Source: Hirudinaria manillensis (lineage: Eukaryota > Annelida > Clitellata > Hirudinida > Hirudinidae). Taken from it: a stretch of DNA of 64,000 bases. Below are positions 1-15,866 of this stretch, piece after piece; the stretch's first letter is position 1; every line of letters starts with the position of its first letter. The DNA lies in contig CM067536.1 in NCBI GenBank assembly GCA_034509925.1, forward strand, positions 9,423,001 to 9,487,000, written 5' to 3'. Under the pieces are notes generated by a model. That model saw only the letters and a program-made list of their open reading frames with translations. It did not search any database and was not told the origin of the DNA. Position numbers and translations under genes: made by a program.

Positions 1-3000
1 CATCACCTCGAAATGTATCCATCCAGTTGTCTTGGAAATAAAAAATAAAAAAAAAACATTAATTTATGCTGGTGGCACCACATGGAGCAGTTACAAATTA
101 CAGTTAAAATGTTAAATCGATCTAAACTTCAGTTAGTTGACGATCGATTTAAATCGTTGATCTGCATTATTGTTTTGATGATTTATGTAAATATTTAAAT
201 ATAATCACATCTAATTAATAAAAGATAAATGGTTGCTTTATCATACTATAAAGTGTTGATAAATAAGAAGCATTTGAAAGCTACGGTCTGAAGTCCAACT
301 TAAGAAGGGCAGTTGTTTTGCATCCCCCAAAAAGTTTGTTCGACTGGTTTTAATCATTTTCGAAATAGGTCTCTGAAGTGCTGACAGATCATTTTGCAAA
401 TCTTTTACAAAAAATTATTTAGAACTTAGAATTAGTTATAAGTGATAATTAATATTAAATTGTAATTAACTGAGTTTCAATCTGGGATTGGCCGAGTTTC
501 CAGTCCTCTCCAACGGAAATTCGTGCGAAAAGCACATCGGTCTAGCAGAAAAGAATTGCAAGGGACACGATGAAACATTAGAGAGATGAAAAGGTTTCAA
601 GAGGGCGAAAACTTTTTGTGACCTATTTACAACTATTTACAACAAGCTGCAATCCAAAGGCAGCGAGTGATCGAGCTAGGCATTTTTAGGAGTGAATTTC
701 TCCTCTAAAAATTTCAAATTTCCCTCCCGGACAAGAACACCCACTTATCCAGGAAGCCAAATTTTGTCGCTTGTGATATTCTTACAAGTTGTTATCTTGG
801 TCAATGGTAGTGTTAATTGTGACGAATGTGGCAGCAAAGTCTCAGATTTCTGAGAATTAGAAAATAAAATATCAAATGTTTCATTGCTTCATTCTGAGCT
901 GATCTCATGCAATAATAGATTTTGTGCAAACAATAGCAAAGGCAGCTACGTGTGAATGAGCACGTATTTCTCTAAAAGTAAACAAAAAAAGTTTGTGCCA
1001 CCTTAAAAAATGTTTGTCTCGCAAATGGGTCTCCACAAATTGGTCTTACGAGAGTGTTTTGTAGTAAATGCAGTCAACGTAGAATTTAGGAGACACGCAA
1101 AAAAAAAAGATTCACTGAGGAATTATGATTAAAAAGTGATTAATTTTTAAAATGTTATAATTGCTTTAAATACTAATTACGTCTAAATCTCCATCTGACA
1201 TTTCGAAATATTGATCACAAAATTTCATATTTATTGAATGTAGAACTATAATTTAATATTAATTTAATTAAAAGCATTTGTAATTGGCTTTAGAAACAAA
1301 TTTGTTTAAGTCTGATAACGAATGGAATGATTCAATTGCAAATCACATGAGCACGTGAACCAGGCACCTACAGACAAGTATTTGTTTACTCTTTAAACTG
1401 CTGCACCACGGCATCCGAATTTGATTGCAAGTCTCATCATCGCTTCCTCGTCGGAAAAATACGGAGTCGTCGAATGGTTTCTCGCTTTTCCTTAATTTGA
1501 TGCTGACAGGAGAAGGTAATGGAAAGCTTGTGATATTCTTACAAGTTGTTATCGCTAATGACAATGGACGAAGACAGCATTAAAACTCAAACAAAGCTCG
1601 ATGAACTCAAATAAAATCTTCAATTATTGACAAGAATTTCAAGCCACCATTTCTAAAACCCTGGCGAATAAAAAATGCAATAAATGCCTCTAACGATCAG
1701 AATTGAAATGTATTTTTTATATATAACTAACCCTGCGACACCTAGTGAGCATATCTTAAAACTCATCTCTGACGATTAAAATTTAAACATTTTTTTCGAA
1801 TTATTTGGAAATATGAAAATATTTAATAATTTTGAGCGTAAAAAACGTAAATGTCACGTAAAAAATGTTGAATTGTTGCTAAATGGATTTGCAGTAATTA
1901 AACATTTATTACAAAATTAACATTTTAAAGCTATAGTCGTGCTTCAAATGAATAAATATTGTTTTCATTTTAAGTTACGAGGAATATAATTATTTGAAAG
2001 ATCCAATTTGGAGTATATTTTCCTGTTTCAGGGGACGATGAAACGAAAGTTTGGTGGAAATCCACAAATGAATTAATTTCGAATATTTCTGATTTGTTTC
2101 TCGGATTCCTGGTAATTGTTAATAACGGCACCTGATTGTAGGTTTATTTATTGGCTGTCAATTCTTTACAATGGTTTTATTAAAACGTCGAACAAAGATC
2201 ACTTCATCCAACTGAACTCGATTTTCTCGGGAAGAATCGAAACCTCGGAAAATCCGAGAAAGATCTAAAGTCTCTGAAGGAAATGATTCCTGCATCGATG
2301 GAAGATGAGGAAGAAGGGGGGGTAAGAACTGAGTGGAAGAGGAGAGATGGTTATAAAATTGGAGAGTGTGGAATTCAACGGGTGCTTTCATGCACCACTG
2401 CACACGGATGGGCGTGTCCGAGCTTGGAGTTTCGTGCTAGGGTTGGGATTATTACAGAAGGCAGTCCTTCGATTACAACATTCTAATATTTCCTTCACGG
2501 GCAGTCGATTAAGAAAAATTAGAATTTATTTCTTATTCTCCTTTTCAGAAATAAAGAAATCAATTGTCAAATGAAGACGATTAAAAACTAATACGCAAGA
2601 AATTGAAGCGCACGATCACTGAAGGAATTAACACGGCATAAGCATGCATAAGGCCAACAACGGAAAGAAGGACGGAACGAAGGAACGGATGAATGAAGAT
2701 CTGTTGGCGGGAGATAAGACTAACGGCCTCAGCAACTGTATGGAAGTTGATGAGGAGAGGCGAAATGCATGGACGCTGATAATCTTTTGACCCTCCTCTT
2801 ATCGGCAGCACAACACGCGTCTCTATCTTTGTCTCTCCCACTGTCTCCGTAGGTCTCTGTCTTTGTTCGTTTGTGTTTTGCTTTGCGTCCGTTAGCTTTA
2901 TTCTGTCTACTCGTGCGTGTTCTTACACCTGTGCAAGTACGTTTTCCTCTCGTTGTCAAACTTAGGTGGTTATCGTTTCACCAGAAGATGATCAATTGAT

Positions 3001-3448
3001 ACAATAACATCAATTGATTAATACCTGTTTCATCCGATGTCACACAAAGTCATCACAAATTCACTTCAGACCATAAAGCGATTTTCTCATCAACCTACGG
3101 ATCCACACCGACCACGTGTCACCATTGATGAGGACGATGACGAAGACGACGACCGCCTGATGAGTGACATCGCATCCCCAACTGCACGCTTCGGTTCTTG
3201 CGTCATCCACGCAAGTGAGCGATAAATGAGATAAGCTCTGCTTTCGGTTCTTTGCTCTGCTTTGTTTGCATGTTTCCTGTCAATAATCTTCTGGCTTTCA
3301 TCAGAATGGGATTCTGAGACTGGACAAATGCAAACAACTCCGTGAAAGTCCAAAACACCTTCAAAATAACGCTTTTTGCTCCTTTTCCACTTCTTCAAAG
3401 ATCTTTCAGTATCTTTCCACTCCAATTCACCTTCACCGTCAATTAGGA

Positions 3449-3858
<410 letters not shown>

Positions 3859-3990
3859 GCTGATCAATCAATTTCAAATGTCAACATCAGTTTATCGAAA
3901 TTTCAATTGTTTGATCAATTTTAATTACGTCAATTATTTTAACAATTCAAGCAATTTTAATTAATTCAATTAAGTTTATGATTAAAAAAT

Positions 3991-4015
3991 GAATGAATGA
4001 ATGAATGAATGAATG

Positions 4016-4082
<67 letters not shown>

Positions 4083-4083
4083 T
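3991..4083. repeat. Compound (AATG)n(AATC)n microsatellite
   Basis: About seven AATG units are followed directly by about sixteen AATC units. The AATC part is the same motif as the larger array about 130 bp upstream. Confidence 0.92.
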
Positions 4084-6179
4084 CAAAAGGTTTTTTATGA
4101 TGACCAGGCGTTGATGTTGGAATAGACTCCTACTTCAATTTGCAACGAAATTTATAAACTTAGCTCGAAAAATAATTCATAAACTTCGTTCCTATCTTTC
4201 AAGTGCATCCCCATGAAACTGCAGTGGAAAAGTTATGAAGCAGTTGGAAAAGAATTTTATGCACTAAAGGGTTTATTAACAATAGGAATAATATCATTAA
4301 TTATTCCCATAATTGTCATCGGAGAGACGGAATATTTTGCTATTGCACTGCTTTAGAAGGTTAGAATGTTTAGAGAACTCCATTAGCAGCCAATCCCAAA
4401 GGTGGCATCGAGTCGATTCTCCAATCAGATTGTCTAATCTCATCTAAAGCACGCCCTCTCGCTCCTCGATTGGACAATTTGAATTCTGATCGACAGCAGA
4501 CCGCCGTCGGAGCCGAAAGAGTGAGCTGGATAAGTCCGCGTGGAAATGAAATGGCCGCCGCGTTGCATACGGAGGTTGAAATGGCCGGAGAGATGGACGC
4601 AGATTGGTGAGAGGAGATGGAAGTGAGGGGATGGAAATGAGAGTTTATCTAGGAATGTTGATAATAAAAAATGGCCAACGATCGTTTTCTTAATCCCCAG
4701 TCGATCGTCGAATCGCTGTTGTAATTGTTCGCCACTGTGACTCTCTAAGCTCTTCTGTCCTCGGGTTTGTTCAGATAAAGGCACTCTGTGGAGAGATAAT
4801 TTTCTTAACGCTTTCGGAACTTTTTTTTTTATTTTATTTTATGAAATTCTTTCTTCATTTCACGACATTTTCTTTCTGGAACTTAAAAGTTGTTGCAAAA
4901 GAGACTCGTTTGACGTCGATTCGTGCGAAAGTGATTTTTTAAAATTTCCAATTTCACCATTTTTTGGCAAGAAATTTTATTGAAAAACCAAAGCAGATTT
5001 GTCAGTCTAAAGTGAGTTTTAATTTTCACATTAAACTAATTAATTATTAAATCTTGTAATAATAATGAATAATAATAATAATGTAAATAATAATGAAATC
5101 AATTTAAATTCATACAATCGAGACTGTTTTTGAACGATTTCCCTTGTCGTAAACAAGGAGAAACACATGAGATTAACCAATCGATTCATTATTTACCTGA
5201 TTCAATATTATTATTATTTAATTAATTCAATATTATTATTTATGTTAATTTGCATATTAATGTATAACACGCGCTAAGAAGTTCAGAAAAGCTCAAATAG
5301 AAGGCGTTCCAAAAAGCCCAGAGAGGTGCCATTGTAAAAGTCAATGCATCATCAATCAGCATTAGAGTCCGTTTTATCCGCTGCCAGCTTTTAATTCTTT
5401 CCACCTTTTCTTTTGCTTCGTCCTGTCACGAACCACAGACCACAGTTTCGAGAAGGTCGATGTAGACTCGGGTCGACAGAGTTCATCGTTTACTTTCAAT
5501 CGTTACTAAGGGGAGTCGTCATCATATCTTATTATAAATTAATTACGTCATAGTATTTCGTTATTGTTACGTAATAGTTATTTTAATTTCGTTATTTTCG
5601 TGTAACTAGTAATTCGTTGTTGTAACAGCATTCGTTACAATTTATTACAAAATTATTCCATTTACGATGAAAAACTGAATCTCTGATGATGATTGAAGCT
5701 CTCATCAGACTCCTCCTTCTAAAGTTCCTGTAATTTATGCTGGCAAAAAAACCTATAAATTAATATTAGTTATATTATTGACGATATTAATATTAAATTA
5801 TAAATTAATATTTAAATCAACGAAGAATTCACTTGTGACACTTGTAAACTGCATCGTAACTTGAAGGTGAATCCGGCCAAATTGAATGACAGGCAAATAA
5901 TATGATTACTCATTAATATTAATAGTTTTAAATCACAATATTAATACCAATAAAAAATAATTAATACAATAATTAATAATAAATAACGGCAATGGCAAAG
6001 GCGCCAATGAGAGCGGTTAACAAAACCTTACGACAACGTGTCAAATTGTTACGTCACTTCCGGTCATCTCAGCAAGAAATAAACAAGAGATGCTGTTACT
6101 GCTGCTGCCGATGATGATGATGATGACATTTGAAGATGCCAACGAAGCGACATTTTGGAGTGTGCAACATCATCTTCTT

Positions 6180-6290
6180 ACTCGTCGTCATCGTCATCAT
6201 CATCATCATCATCATCGTCATCGTCATCGTCATCATCATCATCATCATCTTTTTCTTCTTCTTCTTCTTCTTCTTCTTCTTCTTCTCATT
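6180..6290. repeat. CAT/TTC trinucleotide tract
   Basis: A (CAT)n stretch interrupted by CGT units passes directly into a (CTT)n stretch. Read in different frames it encodes His, Ser or Leu runs. It lies about 360 bp upstream of the first GATA-gene coding exon and is most likely non-coding. Confidence 0.85.
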
Positions 6291-6649
6291 CAGCACGACC
6301 TGACGGCAATGACGTCACAGACGATTTATCTTGTGTCATATTTACGAACTTTGGGCGGTCTGACGTCAGAGAAGAGCGGTTTTTTAGTGTCTTTTATTTT
6401 CGTCCTTCACCTTCTTTGGCTGACGTCGTCGGCCATTTTAATTGGATGGTGGCATCTTATGATTGCTTCTCACGCCCGCACCTCCTCCATTGGCCATCAA
6501 TACACGTGTCGCTACTTGGGAAGGACGGGCGGATGGATGGACGATCATGATTCTGACCATCCATCCATTCATCAATTCATTCACTCAATCATTCTTCCCA
6601 TCATTCATTCATCCATCCATCCGTCTGATGAATTCCGATTATCTCAGGT

Positions 6650-10689
<4,040 letters not shown>

Positions 10690-10948
10690 GAATTTTGGGG
10701 GGCATTCGGATTTAACCGGGGGCGTGCCACGCTCGGAGATGCACCTATTCGTGGGAGGCCACCGAAAAGATTCTCTCATGCCTTATCCGCCGAAATACTT
10801 GTGTTTAAAAATGCACGTTGGACTTTTAATCCTTCGTTCGGAGATAACGTTTGGTTGCTGAAATGTTTAAGAAATTCTATCAAATTAAATCAATGAAATT
10901 TCAGAATATTTTGTTAATTATGTTTTAATTAATTTTTTCGTTTAAATC

Positions 10949-10954
10949 AATAAA
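10949..10954 (+). terminator. AATAAA polyadenylation signal, possibly for the GATA gene
   Basis: A perfect AATAAA lies about 260 bp after the GATA stop codon and before the next gene on the same strand. In such AT-rich DNA the hexamer often arises by chance, so the assignment is only positional. Confidence 0.35.
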
Positions 10955-11586
10955 AAATTAAATATCACCAAACTAAAGCTTTGCAGAGAAAGAGGGTAAA
11001 AGCGTTGATTTATTTTCTTTAATGTTTAATATCTTATTTGACATTTTAATATGTAAATGAACTTTTAATATTAATTTATTATAAGTATCAACAGCATATT
11101 CAACCTTTACATCGGTCACTTCAATCCTCAGACCGCTTTTGAGATTCCTCTTCTCTTGAGTTTTGCTGCAACTCGTTAACAAGAATAAATTTAAATATTA
11201 AATTAACCTTAAATTTATTTCATAAATAGAAATTTGTTTTTTAGTTGAAATAAGGTATCTTCAGGTGTTTTATCAGAGGGATTGTTAATCCCGGTAAATG
11301 TTAAAATGGACTTAATAGCAAAGGTTGGTTATAATGGACAGCGTGAATAATAACAGCACCATTAATAACAGTTTAATAATTAATTAATATTAATAATAAC
11401 TTGTTTTTGTCAAAAATTCGTTAATTATTTAACCCTAATATTTAACTTTTCCCGTAAATAAGAGCAGATTTCGCCTTATTTTTCTGGTTTCGCAGGAGGT
11501 TAAAGTCTAAAACTGAGAAATGAAACTTGGCTGTCGAGTAGATTGTCTTTGACTTTCGATGAGTTTATCGCTTGTGAAACAGCGAG

Positions 11587-13188
11587 ATGAAAGAGTTTGG
11601 AATATTGTTCTTTACGATATACTTTCTCGATTGGGGAACAACCAATGCCGTCACCGGTTACAAGATTCTGATGATGCCGATAAGCATGAGCTCTCATCAG
11701 CTTTACTTCGGAAAACTGGGTCGAGGACTATCGAAACTGGGTCACCAAGTGGAAATGTTAGCGGCCTCTAGCGCTCGAATACCGAAGAATATGGCAGGGA
11801 TCAACTTTACCATCACTGTATATCCAGTTAAGAACTCGGTCTCCATTTTTGACAGTTTAGAAACATCTGAGAAATACATTGAATTCGCATTGTCACCAAA
11901 TCCGGTGTTCGGCAGGTTCAAATTTTACAAATGGTTTGTGACTGAACTCCTCGGCTCGATAGACGAGGAATGCGAGTATTTGTTGGATAACATTCCGCTG
12001 ATGGACAGACTTTTGAATCAAACGGGTTTCGATTTTGTAATCGTAGACGTTATTTCTACTGATTGCTATTACGAAATTGTTAAGACTTTAAAGAAACCGT
12101 ACGCAGTTCTGGGCATACCCTTCGTTACTTGGCACTTCGGAATTCCACGTCTTCCATCGTTTGTACCGAGTCACATGTCAGACCTGAGTGACAGAATGAC
12201 GTTTATGGAGAGATCGAGAACGTTTTTGAACGAGATGCTTTTCATATTGTTTGAGAATTTTGCCTCCAGACCCGACTTCAAACGACCCTACATGGATTAC
12301 GAAGATAGTCTCGGTAAGCAAAGTTTTTTCAACATCATCAAACACGCAGACCTTCACCTGTACTTGGAAGACCTTGCGATTTCTTATCCAAGACCCAGCA
12401 TGCCAAACGTTGTCGCAGTCGGTGACATCATGACCGACGAGTCGGGATCGACCTTGACTCCTGAGTTGGACGAGTTCTTGGGAAAGGACGACGCCATTTT
12501 ATTTTCGTTCGGAAGTTATATTCAAGTCGTCTCAGAAAACATAGCCAGAAAATATTGCAAGGCTTTTGAAACTCTAAACAAAATTAAAATTATTTGGCGA
12601 TTGGATAATTCAAAAATATGCAGTAAATATTTTAGAGGCAGATTTCAAAACTTGCTCGTAATACCTTGGATTCCCCAGAATGATCTTCTTGCTGACGACA
12701 GAATCAAAGTTTTTATCACTCACGGGGGACTTAACAGCGTAATGGAGTCCATCCATCATGCAAAACCAGTCATCGTCTTTCCATTGGCAATTGATCAGAA
12801 TGCACAGGCTGGAAACGCACGAGTTAAAAAGTACGGAATCCAAATGGACTTGAGGAATTGGGAATCCGAAGATCTCGTGAAAAACGTGGAGGAGTTGTTG
12901 ACCAATCCCGTCTACCGAAACAATGCAAAGCTTTATTCGGATATTCTCAAAAGCAAACCGGATACTCCCGCAGAAAGGGTGTCGAATGCCATCGATTTTG
13001 TACTAAAATTTGGCAGCAGACATTTGAAATCTGCTTCTTTAGATTTGTACTGGTTTCAATTGTTTATGTTTGACATTTGCTTGGCCATTCTCCTCGTTTG
13101 CATCGTTGTTTTAGCATCGTGGTGGGTCTGCTTATTTTATTTAGCACGGCGTTTACGCAGAAAAAGAAACAAGTTCAAGAAATCGTGA
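11587..13188 (+). CDS. UDP-glycosyltransferase, intronless (copy 1)
   Basis: GT1-family membrane enzyme that transfers a sugar from a UDP-sugar to small lipophilic acceptors in the ER, typically in detoxification. The 533-residue frame is uninterrupted and matches the usual UGT length. A hydrophobic N-terminus (about residues 4-21) looks like a signal peptide. The expected catalytic His follows in MSSHQLYF (about residue 37). The C-terminal half holds the UDP-binding signature, including PWIPQNDLL, THGGLNSVMES and the closing Asp-Gln pair (AIDQNAQAG). Near the end come a transmembrane helix (about residues 493-516) and a basic tail KFKKS, which fits a KxKxx ER-retrieval signal. It lies about 490 bp upstream of a clear paralogue in the same direction, so the pair arose by tandem duplication. 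The acceptor and sugar donor cannot be told from sequence. Confidence 0.93.
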   Translation: MKEFGILFFTIYFLDWGTTNAVTGYKILMMPISMSSHQLYFGKLGRGLSKLGHQVEMLAASSARIPKNMAGINFTITVYPVKNSVSIFDSLETSEKYIEFALSPNPVFGRFKFYKWFVTELLGSIDEECEYLLDNIPLMDRLLNQTGFDFVIVDVISTDCYYEIVKTLKKPYAVLGIPFVTWHFGIPRLPSFVPSHMSDLSDRMTFMERSRTFLNEMLFILFENFASRPDFKRPYMDYEDSLGKQSFFNIIKHADLHLYLEDLAISYPRPSMPNVVAVGDIMTDESGSTLTPELDEFLGKDDAILFSFGSYIQVVSENIARKYCKAFETLNKIKIIWRLDNSKICSKYFRGRFQNLLVIPWIPQNDLLADDRIKVFITHGGLNSVMESIHHAKPVIVFPLAIDQNAQAGNARVKKYGIQMDLRNWESEDLVKNVEELLTNPVYRNNAKLYSDILKSKPDTPAERVSNAIDFVLKFGSRHLKSASLDLYWFQLFMFDICLAILLVCIVVLASWWVCLFYLARRLRRKRNKFKKS

Positions 13189-13681
13189 TATAAAAACAAC
13201 ACACGTCAAATGTCGCTTCGAATCATTTATTGGGACTTTGTACTGACTCGAGTTAATTTGTTACTTCAACCGTTGTGCACCGCTGTTAAGTACTGTCCTC
13301 AGAAGATCAACGAACCGTTTGGAAGTTAATTATTTTAGAAATTGCACTTAAATTCCAGTTTTTGGCCCATTTTCGTTGTTGTTTTGAATGAAGTTATTGA
13401 ACAACAATTGCTTCCTAGTCCAAAAGTTCAGTCATTTTCTTCGGTTAAAAACAAAAGTTCTGCTGGTGATCAGCAACATCTTCGGGAGATCATCTGTTCG
13501 TTCAAATTTTGTCCTTTGCGACAGTTCGATAAAGTTTTGAATTTGATTTCTTATTTATTTTCTAAAAGTTATAATTTGCTGTAACTCGTCTGGAAATTGA
13601 TTGAAAGTAACATTATCGCTTCTAGAATTGTTTTTAAAATTAAAATCTTTGTCTTTTAATTCTTGAAATTAGAGGTTTAAA

Positions 13682-15289
13682 ATGTTGGAAAATCGAGCAC
13701 TCCTTTGCAGCTTTACGATGATCATCCTGTTCAATTTTTCCTGCTGCTTCAAGATTTTGTTGCTGCCTGTGAATGTGAACTCTCACTTTCAATATTTCGG
13801 AAGACTGGGTCACGCTTTGGGACAAATCGGTCACGTTGTGGAAATGCTCGTACCATCGAACGGAAAAATTCCTTGGGGATTGAAGACGAGTAACTTCAGC
13901 ATGACTTCTTATCCAGTAAATGGTGAAACTTCCGTCTTTGACACCAAAGAAACATCTGATATTTACCTAAAGTACGCTTTGGCAGAAAATAAATTTATAG
14001 AGCATTTCAAGATCGGTAGATGGTGGATCTATGAAAGTACGAGAGCATTTAATGATGACTGTGAACATTTATTGAGGACCCACGCCTTGATGGATAAATT
14101 GCTGAATCAGACAAAGATTGATTTCATCATAACGGATGTTATTATGACGCAATGTCAGTCTTTAGTCATCAACTTGTTTAGAGTTCCTTATGCTATCTTG
14201 TCTATTCCGATAAGCCCATGGAGTATCGGCATACCCAGGCTTCCATCTTTTGCTCCAAACATGGTATTAGCTTATGGTGACAAACTGAATTTTTTCGAAA
14301 GACTTGTTTCTCTCTCAGTTGAATTATTAACGAAAATCATGTTCACCAAACCTCTGATGCCATGCAACATTCCAGAATATCTGCAAAACAAATCGGCGTA
14401 TCATGATTCCTTGATACATTCAATGATGAACGCGAGTCTACATTTGTATTTAGAAGATCTAACGATTGGCTATCCTAATCCCTGGACGCCTGACGTTATA
14501 AGCGTCGGTGACATATCGGCTGGTTCGCCTTTAAAAATTCCTCTTCCACAGCATGTTGATGAATTTCTTCAAGACAAAGAGTCTATTTATATGTCCTTTG
14601 GTAGTTTTTTCAACTTCCCTTCCGAAGAATTAGTCCGAAAATTTTGTCAAACTTTTCGTTTGCTGAGCAATGCAAAAATAATTTGGAAATTGATGATTAA
14701 GCAACCTTGTGGGCCAGAACTTCAAAATGTCCTGGCATTGCCGTGGGTTCCTCAAAACGATCTTCTTGCTGATTCGAGAGTTAAATTGTTCATTACACAC
14801 GGTGGATTCAACAGTTTGATGGAAGCAGTTTACCACGCCAAGCAAGTCATCGTCTTTCCATTGGCCGCAGACCAACCTCTTCAAGCCAAAATGGTTAATG
14901 ATAAAGGTTACGGAAAAGAAATGGATTTGAGATACTGGACACCTGAAGGTTTGGCATCGACCATCAGAGAAATGTTGAAAAATACCAGCTATCAAATGAA
15001 GGCCAAGTATTATTCTGAGATATTGAAGAGCAGACACGACACACCTGCCGAAAGAGTTTCCATTGCTATTTCGAACGTCTTGAAATTTGGAACTGGATAT
15101 TTGAGGTCGTCATCTAAGGAACTTTATTGGTTTCAATTTGTTATGTTTGATGTATGCCTGGCCTTATTGGTTATCGTTTTGATTGTTGGTTTGCTATTGG
15201 TTTACTCGTTTTATCTGATTTGCCGATTGTTCAAATTCTTAATTCGGAAAATTTTATATGCAAGACATGAAAAGTTAAAAATCAATTAA
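13682..15289 (+). CDS. UDP-glycosyltransferase, intronless (copy 2)
   Basis: Second member of the UGT pair, 535 residues in one exon. It has a signal-peptide-like N-terminus, the catalytic-His region VNSHFQYF (His at about residue 35), the UDP-binding block (PWVPQNDLL, THGGFNSLMEA, AADQPLQA), a C-terminal transmembrane helix and a tail KLKIN that again fits KxKxx. The paralogues share motifs throughout, including KSRHDTPAERVS against KSKPDTPAERVS, but differ enough that the duplication is not recent. All expected catalytic and donor-binding elements are present, so it should be active. Downstream lies the telomere-like satellite, and beyond it the remnant of a third copy. Confidence 0.93.
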   Translation: MLENRALLCSFTMIILFNFSCCFKILLLPVNVNSHFQYFGRLGHALGQIGHVVEMLVPSNGKIPWGLKTSNFSMTSYPVNGETSVFDTKETSDIYLKYALAENKFIEHFKIGRWWIYESTRAFNDDCEHLLRTHALMDKLLNQTKIDFIITDVIMTQCQSLVINLFRVPYAILSIPISPWSIGIPRLPSFAPNMVLAYGDKLNFFERLVSLSVELLTKIMFTKPLMPCNIPEYLQNKSAYHDSLIHSMMNASLHLYLEDLTIGYPNPWTPDVISVGDISAGSPLKIPLPQHVDEFLQDKESIYMSFGSFFNFPSEELVRKFCQTFRLLSNAKIIWKLMIKQPCGPELQNVLALPWVPQNDLLADSRVKLFITHGGFNSLMEAVYHAKQVIVFPLAADQPLQAKMVNDKGYGKEMDLRYWTPEGLASTIREMLKNTSYQMKAKYYSEILKSRHDTPAERVSIAISNVLKFGTGYLRSSSKELYWFQFVMFDVCLALLVIVLIVGLLLVYSFYLICRLFKFLIRKILYARHEKLKIN

Positions 15290-15866
15290 ATTTAATAAGA
15301 TTTCCTTGAGATTGTTTTAATCAACGTTGCAATATATTAGTTATGCAATGATTCAAATCATCTGACCTCGATCAACATTTTGAGATTGGCGTTTGTTCAG
15401 TAGTCCAAAAATCTCTTTCTCTCTAAGCTAGTGACCTTAATAATTTCTTTACAACAATACGAAATAACAATAATATAATTAATTTAACCATCGAATTTCT
15501 ATGTGCAATAATATTTATTAATCTTTAGTCTGCGACAATCCGAATTTAGAATTTGTTTCCAAAAGGTGCTGTGGCATTTTCATTTTAGTTTCGTCATTGC
15601 GTTAATTCGTCTGGATATATTTTTGCTAGGAAATTTAAATAATTTACAAACTCTGACCATAGTTAATCCGCTGCTAAGGATACCAATTATTTTAAAGCAT
15701 GATAAACTCTGCCATAATTTCACCAATATAAGTTGGAAGAGGTAAATTATTTCTGTGAAGCGTCAAAGATGTCGTGGACTTTAAAACGTTGGCGAAGTTC
15801 ATTGAAAACAACATCTGCTTAATGTCATCACCTCCAACTATCCTATGAAATTAATGATATATCATG

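Noticed and set aside
4440-4784. 114-residue minus-strand frame
   Set aside because: No recognisable motif, signal peptide or splice partners were found; the length is within chance for this sequence.
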